A stretch of DNA of 64,000 nt, from positions 2,541,501 through 2,605,500 of the forward strand of contig PHTZ01000001.1 in assembly GCA_002813285.1 (NCBI GenBank), in the 5' to 3' direction. The notes below the pieces were generated by a model. That model did not search any database, was not told the origin of the DNA, and saw only the letters and a program-made list of their open reading frames with translations. Position 1 is the stretch's first letter. Every line of letters starts with the position of its first letter. A program made the translations under genes and the position numbers. This stretch comes from Flavobacteriaceae bacterium MAR_2009_75 (GTDB lineage Bacteria; Bacteroidota; Bacteroidia; Flavobacteriales; Flavobacteriaceae). Positions 36,326-45,731 of this stretch are shown here, piece by piece.

Positions 36326-38179
36326 TTAATCATAACCCGGGTTTTGTACCAATGCGGTATTTGCATTAAGCTCAGCTATTCGTATGGGTACGAAATAACT
36401 TTTGTCTAGCCATAATCTATTTTCAAAACCAGGATCTACGACCGTAGGCACGTAGCTGTAATCATAATTTTCAGGATCATATTTGTACGTAGAAACTGAA
36501 GCACTTGGTTTGAGAGTGCCAGTTATCTGAATACCTACAGCAGGCGCACCTAAAGTACTTGGAGCAATCATCCATCTACGGGCGTCGTGATAGCGATGTT
36601 GTTCATAGGCGAGTTCGACTCTTCTCTCGTTTCGATAAGCTTCTACTAGTTCGTCTCCTGTTGCGGCTATTGCCGGAAGACCAATTCTAAATCTAATTTT
36701 GTTCAACCAGTTTGTGGCTTCGCCTTCATCTCCTGTTTCTAAAAGCGTTTCTACATAATTGAGTACAAGCTCAGTCTCACGAAAGAATGGCCAAGGTATG
36801 GTCTGAAAACCTGTTTGGTCTATAAATGCAGGATCCGGTTCTACAAATTTTTTGAAATAATAGCCAGTTCGTGTGCCGTTCCAGTCTTCAACCGGACCTT
36901 GACGAGTATCGAGGCCGAAGTGAGTTTCAACTCCATCAGAACCTATAATGTCATATTGCCCTGTTTGTATTTGATTGGCTGGATCACGTTCTGCTACGTC
37001 AGATGGTCTAGGTTTCCAATCTGCCCCATCGTACAAAATGGTCGCATAAAAACGAGCTTCTCGATTGTCATAGGGTGCACTGGCATGTTCAGGGTTGTCC
37101 CAGTCAAACTCAGAACCATCACTCATTGCATAATCATCCACAAGGTTTTGCAGTGGGGCATTTCCTGCCCAGTTGTGGTATCCATTTGGGCCGTTAAATA
37201 GACCGATTCGTCTTCCTGGCCCAGTGTTTTCAACATATTGTCTCTCCCAGATAATATCATTTTCACCACCATTACGCGCCAAAGAAATATCTAGATAATT
37301 CTGTTCACCTTCTTCCAGTGATACCGGTGAAGTTAAATCTAATTTATACCCAGTGGTAGAATAGTCGAGAGCGGCCTTTACCGCATCGCGGGCAAGTATC
37401 CACCGCTGCTGTTGATCACCAGAAGTGTATGCGATCAATTCAGGATTTGAATACCCTGAAAGAACGTCTGAATTAGCGGAGGCAGTGGGGAAGTCATGAA
37501 GATCGCTAGCAGCATACAGTAGAATTCGTGCCTTTAGGGCTAGAGCAACCGTAGGGTTAGCCCTGCCTGAAGCCATATCACGACCATCGAGCAATTCGAA
37601 AGCCCGTTCACAATCTGCGACGATAAAATTTACGGACTCTTCGAAAGTATTTCTTGGAATGTCATAATCCGAATCTAATTCAAGTGGCTCAGATATAAGA
37701 GGTACTCCTCCATAAAAACGCAACAGTTGATGATAATAATAGGCTCTTAGAAAATGCGCTTCGCCAAGTAGTCTATCGACAAGATTTGTGTCTTCAATAC
37801 CACCTTCGCCCAAATTGGCAATGGCTAAATTTACATCTCTAATGTAGCCGTACATATTATTCCAATCCCATGTATTATTTATCCAGCCTGTATCTGCCGA
37901 GTTGGCGCGAGATTCATTAATGGTGTTAATGCCTCGACCAGTATGTGTGAATATGGCTTCATCGGTTAAAGAGGCGAGCATTTGCTCATCAAGACCTCCC
38001 GCACCTAAGCCATTATACGCGCCAGTTACCGTTGCTTCGGCTAGACCGGCATCTGACCAGACACTAGATTCTGATACCTCGCTTAAGGGGGTAATGCTGG
38101 TAAAATCATCATTACAGCTCAAGGCGATAACCGATGGTAAGACCATTCCCCAGACTTTAATTATATTCTTAATATTCAT
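36326..38179 (-). CDS. SusD/RagB family nutrient-binding lipoprotein
   Basis: 617 residues. Lipoprotein signal (VLPSVIALSCNDDF), SusD-like N-terminus (TSITPLSEVSESSVWSDAGLAEATVTGAYNGL), SusD C-terminal domain ending with NKIRFRIGLPAIAATGDELVEAYRNERRVELAYEQHRYHDARRW. Full length, typical of glycan-type pairs. Surface partner of the SusC gene immediately upstream (12-base gap). Confidence 0.94.
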   Translation of the reverse strand: MNIKNIIKVWGMVLPSVIALSCNDDFTSITPLSEVSESSVWSDAGLAEATVTGAYNGLGAGGLDEQMLASLTDEAIFTHTGRGINTINESRANSADTGWINNTWDWNNMYGYIRDVNLAIANLGEGGIEDTNLVDRLLGEAHFLRAYYYHQLLRFYGGVPLISEPLELDSDYDIPRNTFEESVNFIVADCERAFELLDGRDMASGRANPTVALALKARILLYAASDLHDFPTASANSDVLSGYSNPELIAYTSGDQQQRWILARDAVKAALDYSTTGYKLDLTSPVSLEEGEQNYLDISLARNGGENDIIWERQYVENTGPGRRIGLFNGPNGYHNWAGNAPLQNLVDDYAMSDGSEFDWDNPEHASAPYDNREARFYATILYDGADWKPRPSDVAERDPANQIQTGQYDIIGSDGVETHFGLDTRQGPVEDWNGTRTGYYFKKFVEPDPAFIDQTGFQTIPWPFFRETELVLNYVETLLETGDEGEATNWLNKIRFRIGLPAIAATGDELVEAYRNERRVELAYEQHRYHDARRWMIAPSTLGAPAVGIQITGTLKPSASVSTYKYDPENYDYSYVPTVVDPGFENRLWLDKSYFVPIRIAELNANTALVQNPGYD

Positions 38180-38191
38180 AGTGTTATTTTT

Positions 38192-41100
38192 TTAGAATGA
38201 TACGGAGAAACCTACGCTAAATATTTTTGAAACCGGGTAATCTCTACCACTGGTATTTAAACCTTCAGGGTCAAAAATAGCATCCGTCCAAGTAAAAAGA
38301 TTATTGCCGTTTAAATAGAACCGTAAATTGCTTAAACCTATCTGACCTATGATTTCTTCAGGAAAATTATAGCCCAGCTCAAAATTCTTCAGGCGCATAT
38401 AGTCGGTATCTTGACGCCAGTAGGTATTGCCATTACTATAATACTGGTCGGCACGATTGGTTATTCTTGGATCCACACTGCTTGGGTTATTAACGGACCA
38501 GCGATTGTTATAATCTCTTTCCAAATAGTTTCCAATGGTACCGGCCTCACTAAAGTTGAAAAATAGTTCGCCTCCCCAAGCTCCTTGAAAGAGCATGCTG
38601 ATATCAAAGTTTTTATAACTAGCCGTAAGATTGGCACCTCCTTGTAAAGTGGGGTAGACGTTTTTATCTGTTCTATAACGATCATCAGGAGTTATTCTTC
38701 CGTCACCGTCATAATCGACCAATTTCATATCTCCTGGGCGGAGATTGTTGACTAGGGCCGAATAATCTAGAGTTTCAGCATCGATATCGGCTTGGGTCGC
38801 AAATATGCCATCGTACCCGTAGACCAACTGTGCCCCTATAGTTCTGCCCGTTACACGTTGCCATTCTGGCGACCCTTCTGCTTCATCGTTAAAAAGTATC
38901 TTATTTTTTGCATAGCCAGCATTTACTGTTATACCATAACTGAATTCTTCTCCGATGTAATCGTTCCAGCCAAGTATAAAATCAAAACCTTTATTTTCAA
39001 CTTCACCGAAATTTTGCCGCGGTGGAGTAATACCAGAAAGGGAAGGTAAAGATGCAGATGGTGTCGTTAGAATATCTGTTCTTTTGTTTAGGAACCAGTC
39101 AAACTCTAAATTCAATTTGTTTTTGATAAAACGGGCATCGATACCGAGATTGATGTTGGTTGCCACCTCCCATGTAATTCCTGTATTTGGTACTCTAGAC
39201 TCACTTAAGGTGGTAACTTGAGAGTTGTTTATAACATAATTTCCGAAACCGTAAGTAGCTAGAAATTGGTTGGAAGGAAACTCAGAATCATCGAATTTGT
39301 CATTACCCAATTGGCCCCATGAAGCACGAAGTTTGAGATGATTTAAGTATGAATCACTATCCATATTCTCGAACCATTTTTCTTTGGTAATCACCCAACC
39401 TGCCGTAAAACCTGGGAAGAAACCATATCTAGTTTCCTCTGGGAATAAATAAGACCCATCATACCTCCAAAGAAATTCCATTAAATATTTTTCCGAGAAG
39501 TCATAGCCAACACGGCCAAAATAATTGAGCCTCGAAGCTCTATCTGATGAACCATTTATATTTTGTTCATCGGTACCTCCTGCGAATAAATCCTCAATCG
39601 CTGGAGATATGAAATACCGACGAAAAGCGTCGAAGCCTTCATAAGTTTTAGTCTCCTTGTTCGTACCTGCAAGAAGTATTAAGTTATGGTTGCCGAAAGA
39701 TTTTTGATATTGTAGGTTGGCACCTAATAGAATATTCAATCGGTTCTGTGCGTATTGGGTAAGACGCGGTTCTGCAGGCCCTCTTTGCACAGGTGTCAAT
39801 CCTGACTCATCACGGTTAGCCCCGTCCCAAGTATAAAGCTCCCAAGGGGTACGCCAAACTTTGCGATTTAAAAAGCTTTTGTCTATTGCTGCCGTGGTTT
39901 GTAACGTTAGTCCCTCTATCCAAGGAATTTTAATGTCTAAAGTTGCATTCGACTGAAAATAATCTCTTGTATCGCGATCATATCCGGTGGCATTGGTCGT
40001 GATAACAACGGGTTGTTGTCCGTTTTCGATGTCAGGACCTGGAAACCCATTGGGCCAGTAAGCAGGTTCTGTTGGTCTACCGCGGGTGAGCATTCTGAAA
40101 ATGGCCCCTGCTGGTTCTGTAGGAAAGTATCGTTTTTCTTCTCTTCCAAGAACTCCTATTTTGAATTTTATGCCCTCACTGATCTGAGCATCTAGATTTA
40201 TTCGTATGTCATATTGCTCGTAACCCGTGGCTGAACTTTTATAGTAAGCATCTTGTTTTAAGTAGCCCAAAGAACTAAAATAGTTAAAGTTTTCACTGCC
40301 GCCACTCAATTGCATTGTGTGTTTTTCTTGAGAAGAACCTCTTTTTAAAGTTTCTTTGAACCAATCTGTATCTGGGTGACCCCATGGGTCTTGACCATTA
40401 CTAAACAATTCAATATCTTCTGGGGTATAAATGGCATTTCTTTGGGAACCATCAGGCCTGGTATATGTGCCTGTTGAATTAAAACCATCGGTCGCTGCTT
40501 GCCATTCATCAACTGGTAGATTATAGACTTCCAGTTCATTTCTTAACTCGGCGTATTGTGCCGCATTGGCCATTTCTGGAATAACGGTAGGTGCTGCCCA
40601 ACCTTGTTGTGAGGAATACGTTATTTTGGGTTTACCAGTCTTACCCCGTTTTGTTGTTACCAAAATTACACCATTTGCAGCTCTAGCACCGTAAATAGCC
40701 GCAGCTGCATCTTTCAAAACCGAAATACTTTCTATGTCGGCAGGGTTGATACGCGCCAAGCCACCATCTCTGTCCGGTATACCATCGACTACAACTAAAG
40801 CCCCAGTGTTATTATAAGTGTTGGTTCCACGAATTCGAATGTTTGCGTTATCATAGCCTGGTTCGGCGCTTGCTTGAGACACGAATAAACCAGCTACTCG
40901 CCCAGAAAGGGAATTGGTTAGGTTTACAGCGGGTGATTTAGTCAATTCTTCACCTTTTACCGAGGCTACGGAACCTGAAACAGTGGCCCTCTTTTGTGTG
41001 CCATAGCCCACGACAACTACTTCGTCAAGACTGGCAATGTCTTCTTGCATTGAGATATCAATAGAATTTCTACCTTCCATCGCAATAGTTTGCTTAACAA

Positions 41101-41371
41101 AACCAATATAAGAAAATATAAGAGTGGCATCTGGGTTTTCTACATCGATGGAGTAATTACCGTCAAAATCGGTAGACACCCCTTGAGTAGTTCCATCGAC
41201 CACTACACTAACGCCTGGTAGGGGAGTGCCCGTTTGATCGGTTACGGTTCCTGAAATTACGGACTGTGCATAAGCCGCAGAAAACATAAAACTTCCGAAA
41301 AATAATAAGAGAGTGAAAAAGTGACGACATGCAAGCGTACACCTTTTCTTAAGGTAGAGTTGGTTGTTCAT
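38192..41371 (-). CDS. SusC/RagA-type TonB-dependent outer-membrane receptor
   Basis: 1059 residues. Long signal peptide (ending AAYAQ), CarboxypepD_reg-like domain (VISGTVTDQTGTPLPGVSVVVDGTTQGVSTDFDGNYSI), then the SusC-type link DEVVVVGYGTQKRATVSGSV, a plug with IRIRGTNTYNNTGALVVVDGIPDRDGG, and a barrel ending ...IFSVGFSVSF. Operon with SusD. No adjacent glycoside hydrolase, lyase or sulfatase, so the substrate is not evident; the nearby FG-GAP/UnbV lipoprotein is the usual companion in marine flavobacteria. Confidence 0.94.
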   Translation of the reverse strand: MNNQLYLKKRCTLACRHFFTLLLFFGSFMFSAAYAQSVISGTVTDQTGTPLPGVSVVVDGTTQGVSTDFDGNYSIDVENPDATLIFSYIGFVKQTIAMEGRNSIDISMQEDIASLDEVVVVGYGTQKRATVSGSVASVKGEELTKSPAVNLTNSLSGRVAGLFVSQASAEPGYDNANIRIRGTNTYNNTGALVVVDGIPDRDGGLARINPADIESISVLKDAAAAIYGARAANGVILVTTKRGKTGKPKITYSSQQGWAAPTVIPEMANAAQYAELRNELEVYNLPVDEWQAATDGFNSTGTYTRPDGSQRNAIYTPEDIELFSNGQDPWGHPDTDWFKETLKRGSSQEKHTMQLSGGSENFNYFSSLGYLKQDAYYKSSATGYEQYDIRINLDAQISEGIKFKIGVLGREEKRYFPTEPAGAIFRMLTRGRPTEPAYWPNGFPGPDIENGQQPVVITTNATGYDRDTRDYFQSNATLDIKIPWIEGLTLQTTAAIDKSFLNRKVWRTPWELYTWDGANRDESGLTPVQRGPAEPRLTQYAQNRLNILLGANLQYQKSFGNHNLILLAGTNKETKTYEGFDAFRRYFISPAIEDLFAGGTDEQNINGSSDRASRLNYFGRVGYDFSEKYLMEFLWRYDGSYLFPEETRYGFFPGFTAGWVITKEKWFENMDSDSYLNHLKLRASWGQLGNDKFDDSEFPSNQFLATYGFGNYVINNSQVTTLSESRVPNTGITWEVATNINLGIDARFIKNKLNLEFDWFLNKRTDILTTPSASLPSLSGITPPRQNFGEVENKGFDFILGWNDYIGEEFSYGITVNAGYAKNKILFNDEAEGSPEWQRVTGRTIGAQLVYGYDGIFATQADIDAETLDYSALVNNLRPGDMKLVDYDGDGRITPDDRYRTDKNVYPTLQGGANLTASYKNFDISMLFQGAWGGELFFNFSEAGTIGNYLERDYNNRWSVNNPSSVDPRITNRADQYYSNGNTYWRQDTDYMRLKNFELGYNFPEEIIGQIGLSNLRFYLNGNNLFTWTDAIFDPEGLNTSGRDYPVSKIFSVGFSVSF

Positions 41372-41398
41372 ATAAGTAGTTTCTCAGTTAAATCGGCC

Positions 41399-41427
41399 TA
41401 AATGTAACTATATTCTTTAAAAAACAA
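41399..41427 (-). promoter_or_regulatory. Candidate promoter of SusC/SusD operon
   Basis: On the minus strand: TTG (41427-41425), an 18-base spacer, then TACATTTA (41406-41399), a 7-of-8 match to TAnnTTTG, 27 bases upstream of the SusC start. Confidence 0.5.
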
Positions 41428-41494
41428 TAAAATTTTGTTAAAAAATGACTTTTAATGCCAATATTATCAAAAACTTAAAAATAGATATGCAACG

Positions 41495-42655
41495 TCAATA
41501 TTTCGATAACCTGAGCAGTAAACTTTTGATAAAAAGCCATTTAGGGCAACCCCATATTACACTTAATTCCTCTAAAAAAGTACTTTCTTCATCTAGAAAT
41601 TTAAGAATCGATTGGGGAGTTTTTTTATTAAAAAGGGATTCAAAAACATGATGTCCCATCTCATTATTTTGCGATAACACATCTAAAAGGAGCAGGTCAT
41701 AATACCAAAACCGGTTTTTAAAGTTGAGAGAATTTAGAGGTTTGTCCGCCTTCAAGTGGTCTATCAAAACAGGAATCTTTTTCGCTGTGCTCATAAAAGT
41801 ATATCCTGTGCTGGGCTTGGCCCAACCACCGGCCGTACCTATATTCAAAATTCTTTTTGTATTGTGTTGCGCAAAATCATAACAGGTCATGGGTATGCTG
41901 CCCTGCTCTCTATCGGTAATTTCGTAATTCGGGCAGTTTAATTTTGTTGTGATATAGGTATGAAGCGCCTCTTCATACACCTCCTTATCGAGCAAATCTT
42001 TTGAAAAAAGAGTGTACTCTACCAGAGCTTCATTTTTCGACTGCGGAAGTACATACATAAAGCGGGTATTTCCTTTTTGAGGAACCGAAAAATCCATATA
42101 GGTAACGGTATCGACATCAAACACCGGTCGGTCGGCTTTTATTTTCCAACCTACAAAATGTTGCTGAATGACCGGGTACGTACTTTGACTATTTGCGGCT
42201 GCATAACTGAAAATACTATTAAATACTGTTGCAGCGGTATAGGTATTCGTAGTCGTCTTGAGTGAAACTTGAGCATCGTTTTCACTGAGGTCAAGAACTT
42301 TCTCAAACTTAATAGTTACATTTTTTTTGTTCTTCAAGGTTTCGAACTGCTTCTCGTAGAAATCCAATCCCTTAATCATTTTATATGAATAAGGTGTGAT
42401 GGCATATCGCTTAGCGAGTTCTTTGCCTTCAAAGTAAATATGATTCCAGCTTTTATGAACTATTTGGTCAAATTGACCCCTGCCTTTTTCCCAGAAACAC
42501 CAGGTTCGGTCGTTGGTTTTCTTTTGGTCTTTATCTAGAATTAAGATTGATGCTTCTGAAAAGTACTCATCATTGGTCATGGCATGGGCTAACATCAGGC
42601 CTGCCGCTCCGGCACCTATGATGATGTAATCAAAATGAGAGGGGTAATAATCCAA
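41495..42655 (-). CDS. crtY: Lycopene beta-cyclase
   Basis: 386 residues. N-terminal dinucleotide-binding fold (FDYIIIGAGAAGLMLAHAM), then NDRTWCFWEKG, the CrtY-type motif, and later GTAGGWAKPSTGYTFMSTAK near 270. Converts lycopene to beta-carotene, so the organism is probably pigmented through carotenoids (zeaxanthin or similar). The other crt genes are not in this window. Monocistronic between SusC and a TonB receptor. Confidence 0.93.
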   Translation of the reverse strand: MDYYPSHFDYIIIGAGAAGLMLAHAMTNDEYFSEASILILDKDQKKTNDRTWCFWEKGRGQFDQIVHKSWNHIYFEGKELAKRYAITPYSYKMIKGLDFYEKQFETLKNKKNVTIKFEKVLDLSENDAQVSLKTTTNTYTAATVFNSIFSYAAANSQSTYPVIQQHFVGWKIKADRPVFDVDTVTYMDFSVPQKGNTRFMYVLPQSKNEALVEYTLFSKDLLDKEVYEEALHTYITTKLNCPNYEITDREQGSIPMTCYDFAQHNTKRILNIGTAGGWAKPSTGYTFMSTAKKIPVLIDHLKADKPLNSLNFKNRFWYYDLLLLDVLSQNNEMGHHVFESLFNKKTPQSILKFLDEESTFLEELSVIWGCPKWLFIKSLLLRLSKY

Positions 42656-42706
42656 ATTTTTAAACTTCTTGACTTCAGTTTACCAAAAGTAGGGAATAAA
42701 ACTCGT

Positions 42707-44977
42707 CTAATTTATCCGATACCGGAGTCCGAAGAAGCCTCTGATTCCTTGATTTGGGCCATAAACATAAGAAGGGTCAAATGTTAGCGCATACGGATTA
42801 TCGGTCGTCGCAACAACATCGCCGTTCGGGTCAAATATAACATTCTTATCAAAAGGGTCATTTGCACGGGCAATTATGAATGGATTTCCTCTGTTCGGTG
42901 TCCAGTCTAAAAGGTTTTTTACCCCTCCATAGATTTCAAAATTTTTAAGCCCTTTAAACGTAAACTGAATGTTTTGAATACTCCAAGTTGGGGAGTATTC
43001 GCTTCTAGGATCATTTTCTCCCAATACTGGTAAACGCATAGGTCCGTAGAGGTTTCCGGTATAATCAACGGAAAGCTGTATAGGTCGAAATTTGTAAGAG
43101 ACGTTCCAAGTGCCGGTAAAACTCTCAGTGAGGATCTGACGTTGTGAAATGCCATTTTCAGTTTGGCTAACATCTTGTAGAGTTGCCCCTACCAAAAATT
43201 TAAATCCGCTAGGGAAAATGACATCGACATTACCACTCACACCTTGTGAAACAGATTTTCCGTCAAGGTTATCGTAGATAATTTGATTGGGGTCGGTGTC
43301 ATAATCCGGTAAGATAGCATTGCTAAAAGAGGTATAGAAAACCGAGGCGTCAAGCCCGACAAAAGTACCGTTATCGGCGTATATTTTTTTCAAATAATTG
43401 AGATTGAAGTTTACAGAACGCTCGGGTTTTAATTCTTCGGTAACCACCACCTCACGGGCTCCGGTCAGTGCAGCATGTTCTTCGGTAAAGAGATTGACTA
43501 CACGAAAACCGGTGCCGGCATTAAATCTCAATATATCATTATCATTAATACGCCATCGATAGGCAGTTCTCGGGGTCAGAATATTGCCATGGCGTTTGTC
43601 ATAATCGTACCGTAGGCCCAAGAGCAGCGAATGTTTTTTGGCCAGTTCAATTTCATCTTGCGCAAATAGACTGGGTATGACCACTTCGTCCGCTATTTCG
43701 GTTGCGGGGGTATTATCATTATAAAAGTTATAACGAACCGAGCTGCCGAATAGAAGATCATGACGGTTTAAAACCTTGTCCCAGGTCAACTGCCCAAAAC
43801 CGATACGTTGATCCGCTATATAGGGCACGTCGCCATAGACCGAATTCTGGCTATGGTCATTATAGGAAAAGGATAATAAAAGCTTTTCCTCTACAGGAAG
43901 TTGGTATTTACCTAGAACCTCCCAACGAGTAGTATAAATACTTTCACCATATATTTCATCACCTCCTCTGAATTCAGGCGTCCATTGAAGTTCGCCTCCC
44001 CATCTATCTTCATAGAAAAATCGCCCGGCTAACGAAAAAATACGTGATTTATCACGATGGAAGTTCCATTTTTGAAAAACAGAAATTCTTTCTTGTAGGG
44101 TCAAATCGGTGAAGTTATCCCCATTATGGTCAATAATTTCATCGTAATTGAAGTAATTGAGCCCTAGAAGCATATCGGTCTTCTTCCCAAAATTTATTTT
44201 CGCTCCGACATCTAGGTTGTATTCACCCCAGCCTGTAGCAAAGGCATCTGCAAAAAAATCAGGAGCTTCAAGAGTATTTTTTGTAATAATGTTTATGAGT
44301 CCGCCGACAGCTTCGCTTCCATAGAGACTAGAAGCGGGACCTTTCACGATTTCGATTTGGTCGATGAGGGAGTTTGGTATTCCTGACAATCCGTAGACCG
44401 TTCCCAAACCACTTACAATGGGCATGCCATCGATTAAGACCAAAGTATAAGGGCCTTCAAGACCGTTAATATGAATGTCGCCAGTATTGCACACGTTGCA
44501 ATTGACTTGGGGGCGTACCCCATTAACATTTTGTAGGGCCTCGAAAATACTGGCTGTAGGGTTTTTTTTGAGGAAAGTAGGGCTGTAGACTTCAACGGGA
44601 ACCGGACTTTCGGAGCGACTTACCGCTTTTAAGGTTCCGGTAACGACAGTTTCCTCGAGTTGTTCGTTGGTTTCGCTTAAGGCGATGTTTAGGTATCGGT
44701 TTTCCTTTTTTCTTAAATCTATTTTTTCGTTATACGGAAGATAGCCCAGAACCTTTACCTTCAATTTATATGGGGCAGGTGGAATATTGGTTAACTTAAA
44801 AAGTCCCTCTTCATCAGTAGCTGTGCCAAATACCGTTCCTTCTAAGTAGACATTTGCAAAAGTGATGGGAAACTCCCCATCGGTAACTACTCCGCTTATC
44901 TGAGCATTTTGTGCTGATATACCAGTACTAGCCATTAATATTAGGCCAATTACAACATATGAAAATGGAGTTCTCAA
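42707..44977 (-). CDS. TonB-dependent receptor, probable metal or metal-chelate uptake
   Basis: 756 residues. Starts with TTG at 44977 (no upstream in-frame ATG; signal peptide MRTPFSYVVIGLILMASTGISAQ), CarboxypepD_reg-like domain (about 25-105), plug with a Cys-containing VNCNVCNTGDIHINGLEG (about 157-172) and VLIDGMPIVSGLGTVYGL, barrel ending GIRGFFGLRYRIN. The CNVC pair is recurrent in Bacteroidota receptors annotated as ferrienterochelin/colicin-type and may bind metal or form a disulfide. Divergent from a DtxR-family repressor; two inverted repeats lie in the shared promoter, so metal-repressed uptake is likely. Confidence 0.88.
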   Translation of the reverse strand: MRTPFSYVVIGLILMASTGISAQNAQISGVVTDGEFPITFANVYLEGTVFGTATDEEGLFKLTNIPPAPYKLKVKVLGYLPYNEKIDLRKKENRYLNIALSETNEQLEETVVTGTLKAVSRSESPVPVEVYSPTFLKKNPTASIFEALQNVNGVRPQVNCNVCNTGDIHINGLEGPYTLVLIDGMPIVSGLGTVYGLSGIPNSLIDQIEIVKGPASSLYGSEAVGGLINIITKNTLEAPDFFADAFATGWGEYNLDVGAKINFGKKTDMLLGLNYFNYDEIIDHNGDNFTDLTLQERISVFQKWNFHRDKSRIFSLAGRFFYEDRWGGELQWTPEFRGGDEIYGESIYTTRWEVLGKYQLPVEEKLLLSFSYNDHSQNSVYGDVPYIADQRIGFGQLTWDKVLNRHDLLFGSSVRYNFYNDNTPATEIADEVVIPSLFAQDEIELAKKHSLLLGLRYDYDKRHGNILTPRTAYRWRINDNDILRFNAGTGFRVVNLFTEEHAALTGAREVVVTEELKPERSVNFNLNYLKKIYADNGTFVGLDASVFYTSFSNAILPDYDTDPNQIIYDNLDGKSVSQGVSGNVDVIFPSGFKFLVGATLQDVSQTENGISQRQILTESFTGTWNVSYKFRPIQLSVDYTGNLYGPMRLPVLGENDPRSEYSPTWSIQNIQFTFKGLKNFEIYGGVKNLLDWTPNRGNPFIIARANDPFDKNVIFDPNGDVVATTDNPYALTFDPSYVYGPNQGIRGFFGLRYRIN

Positions 44978-45007
44978 AATATTTATTTCAGCAAGTTTAA
45001 ATTAATT

Positions 45008-45023
45008 TTTAGTCAAAACTAAA
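45008..45023. promoter_or_regulatory. Candidate DtxR/MntR-type operator 1
   Basis: Inverted repeat TTTAGT-CAAA-ACTAAA with perfect 6-base arms, 31-46 bases upstream of the TonB-receptor start and 50-65 bases upstream of the repressor gene. It overlaps nothing coding. Likely binding site of the adjacent repressor. Confidence 0.6.
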
Positions 45024-45025
45024 TA

Positions 45026-45055
45026 TTTGTTTTTAGATATAAAAATGTATTTTTG
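45026..45055 (+). promoter_or_regulatory. Candidate promoter of the DtxR-family gene
   Basis: TTTG (45026-45029), an 18-base spacer, TATTTTTG (45048-45055), a perfect TAnnTTTG box, 18 bases before the ATG. The spacer contains the second inverted repeat, an ideal place for repression. Confidence 0.6.
45030..45045. promoter_or_regulatory. Candidate DtxR/MntR-type operator 2
   Basis: TTTTTA-GATA-TAAAAA, again 6-base arms around a 4-base centre, 22 bases (two helical turns) from operator 1 and lying inside the -33/-7 spacer of the repressor gene. Being AT-only, it could also be chance. Confidence 0.45.
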
Positions 45056-45072
45056 TGGCATTATAAATTTTT

Positions 45073-45729
45073 ATGACACTTTCTGAAGAAGATTACATCA
45101 AGGCCATTTACCATTTGGGCAAGGGAGACAATGTTACGGTTTCGACAAATGCCGTAGCGGAGCAGATGGAAACAAAACCGTCGTCGGTGACCGATATGGT
45201 CAAAAAATTGGCGGAGAAGGGCTTGGTCAATTATAGGCCGTACAAAGGGGTCAACCTTACGGAATATGGTCAAAAAACCGCTTTGACCTTAGTGCGAAAG
45301 CATCGCCTTTGGGAGGTGTTTTTGGTTGAAAAGCTTGATTTTTCTTGGGATGAGGTACATGAAGTGGCAGAGCAGTTAGAGCATATAAAAAGTGAAAAAC
45401 TTATCGATAGTTTAGATAAGCACCTCGGTTTTCCTCAAGTTGACCCACATGGGGATCCTATTCCTTCAAAAAAAGGTGAGTTTAAAAAAGCAATTAAAAA
45501 GTTGTTGAGCGAGGTGCCTATCGGTGTAAGCGGTATTTGTGTTGGGGTAAAAGATTCGTCTGCACCCTTTCTGAAATTTCTTGATAAAAATAATATAGCC
45601 TTGGGCGATTCTATACATGTGGTCGACAAAGAGGAGTTCGATGGCTCGCTTCATATACAAATAAAAGGTGACGATATTCGAATTTCACAGCAAATTGCGG
45701 GCAATCTTTACCTTAAAATTACAGAATAG
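45073..45729 (+). CDS. Metal-dependent transcriptional repressor, DtxR/MntR family
   Basis: 218 residues. N-terminal winged HTH (about 1-65: EEDYIKAIYHLGKG... TKPSSVTDMVKKLAEKGLVNYRPYKGVNLTEYG), metal-binding dimerisation domain (about 66-140, with HRLWEVFLVEKLDFSWDEVHEVAEQLEHIKS), C-terminal FeoA/SH3-like domain (about 150-216). Binds Fe2+ or Mn2+ and represses uptake genes. Start 2 bases before the ZIP gene begins, divergent from the TonB receptor, so it likely controls both. Confidence 0.92.
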   Translation: MTLSEEDYIKAIYHLGKGDNVTVSTNAVAEQMETKPSSVTDMVKKLAEKGLVNYRPYKGVNLTEYGQKTALTLVRKHRLWEVFLVEKLDFSWDEVHEVAEQLEHIKSEKLIDSLDKHLGFPQVDPHGDPIPSKKGEFKKAIKKLLSEVPIGVSGICVGVKDSSAPFLKFLDKNNIALGDSIHVVDKEEFDGSLHIQIKGDDIRISQQIAGNLYLKITE

Positions 45730-45731
45730 CT

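Noticed and set aside
45030-45045. The second inverted repeat as a terminator
   Set aside because: It is inside a promoter spacer and lacks GC in its stem.
44977-45072. Possible cobalamin riboswitch upstream of the TonB receptor
   Set aside because: Only 95 bases separate the divergent genes and no B12-box was seen; operator palindromes explain the region better.
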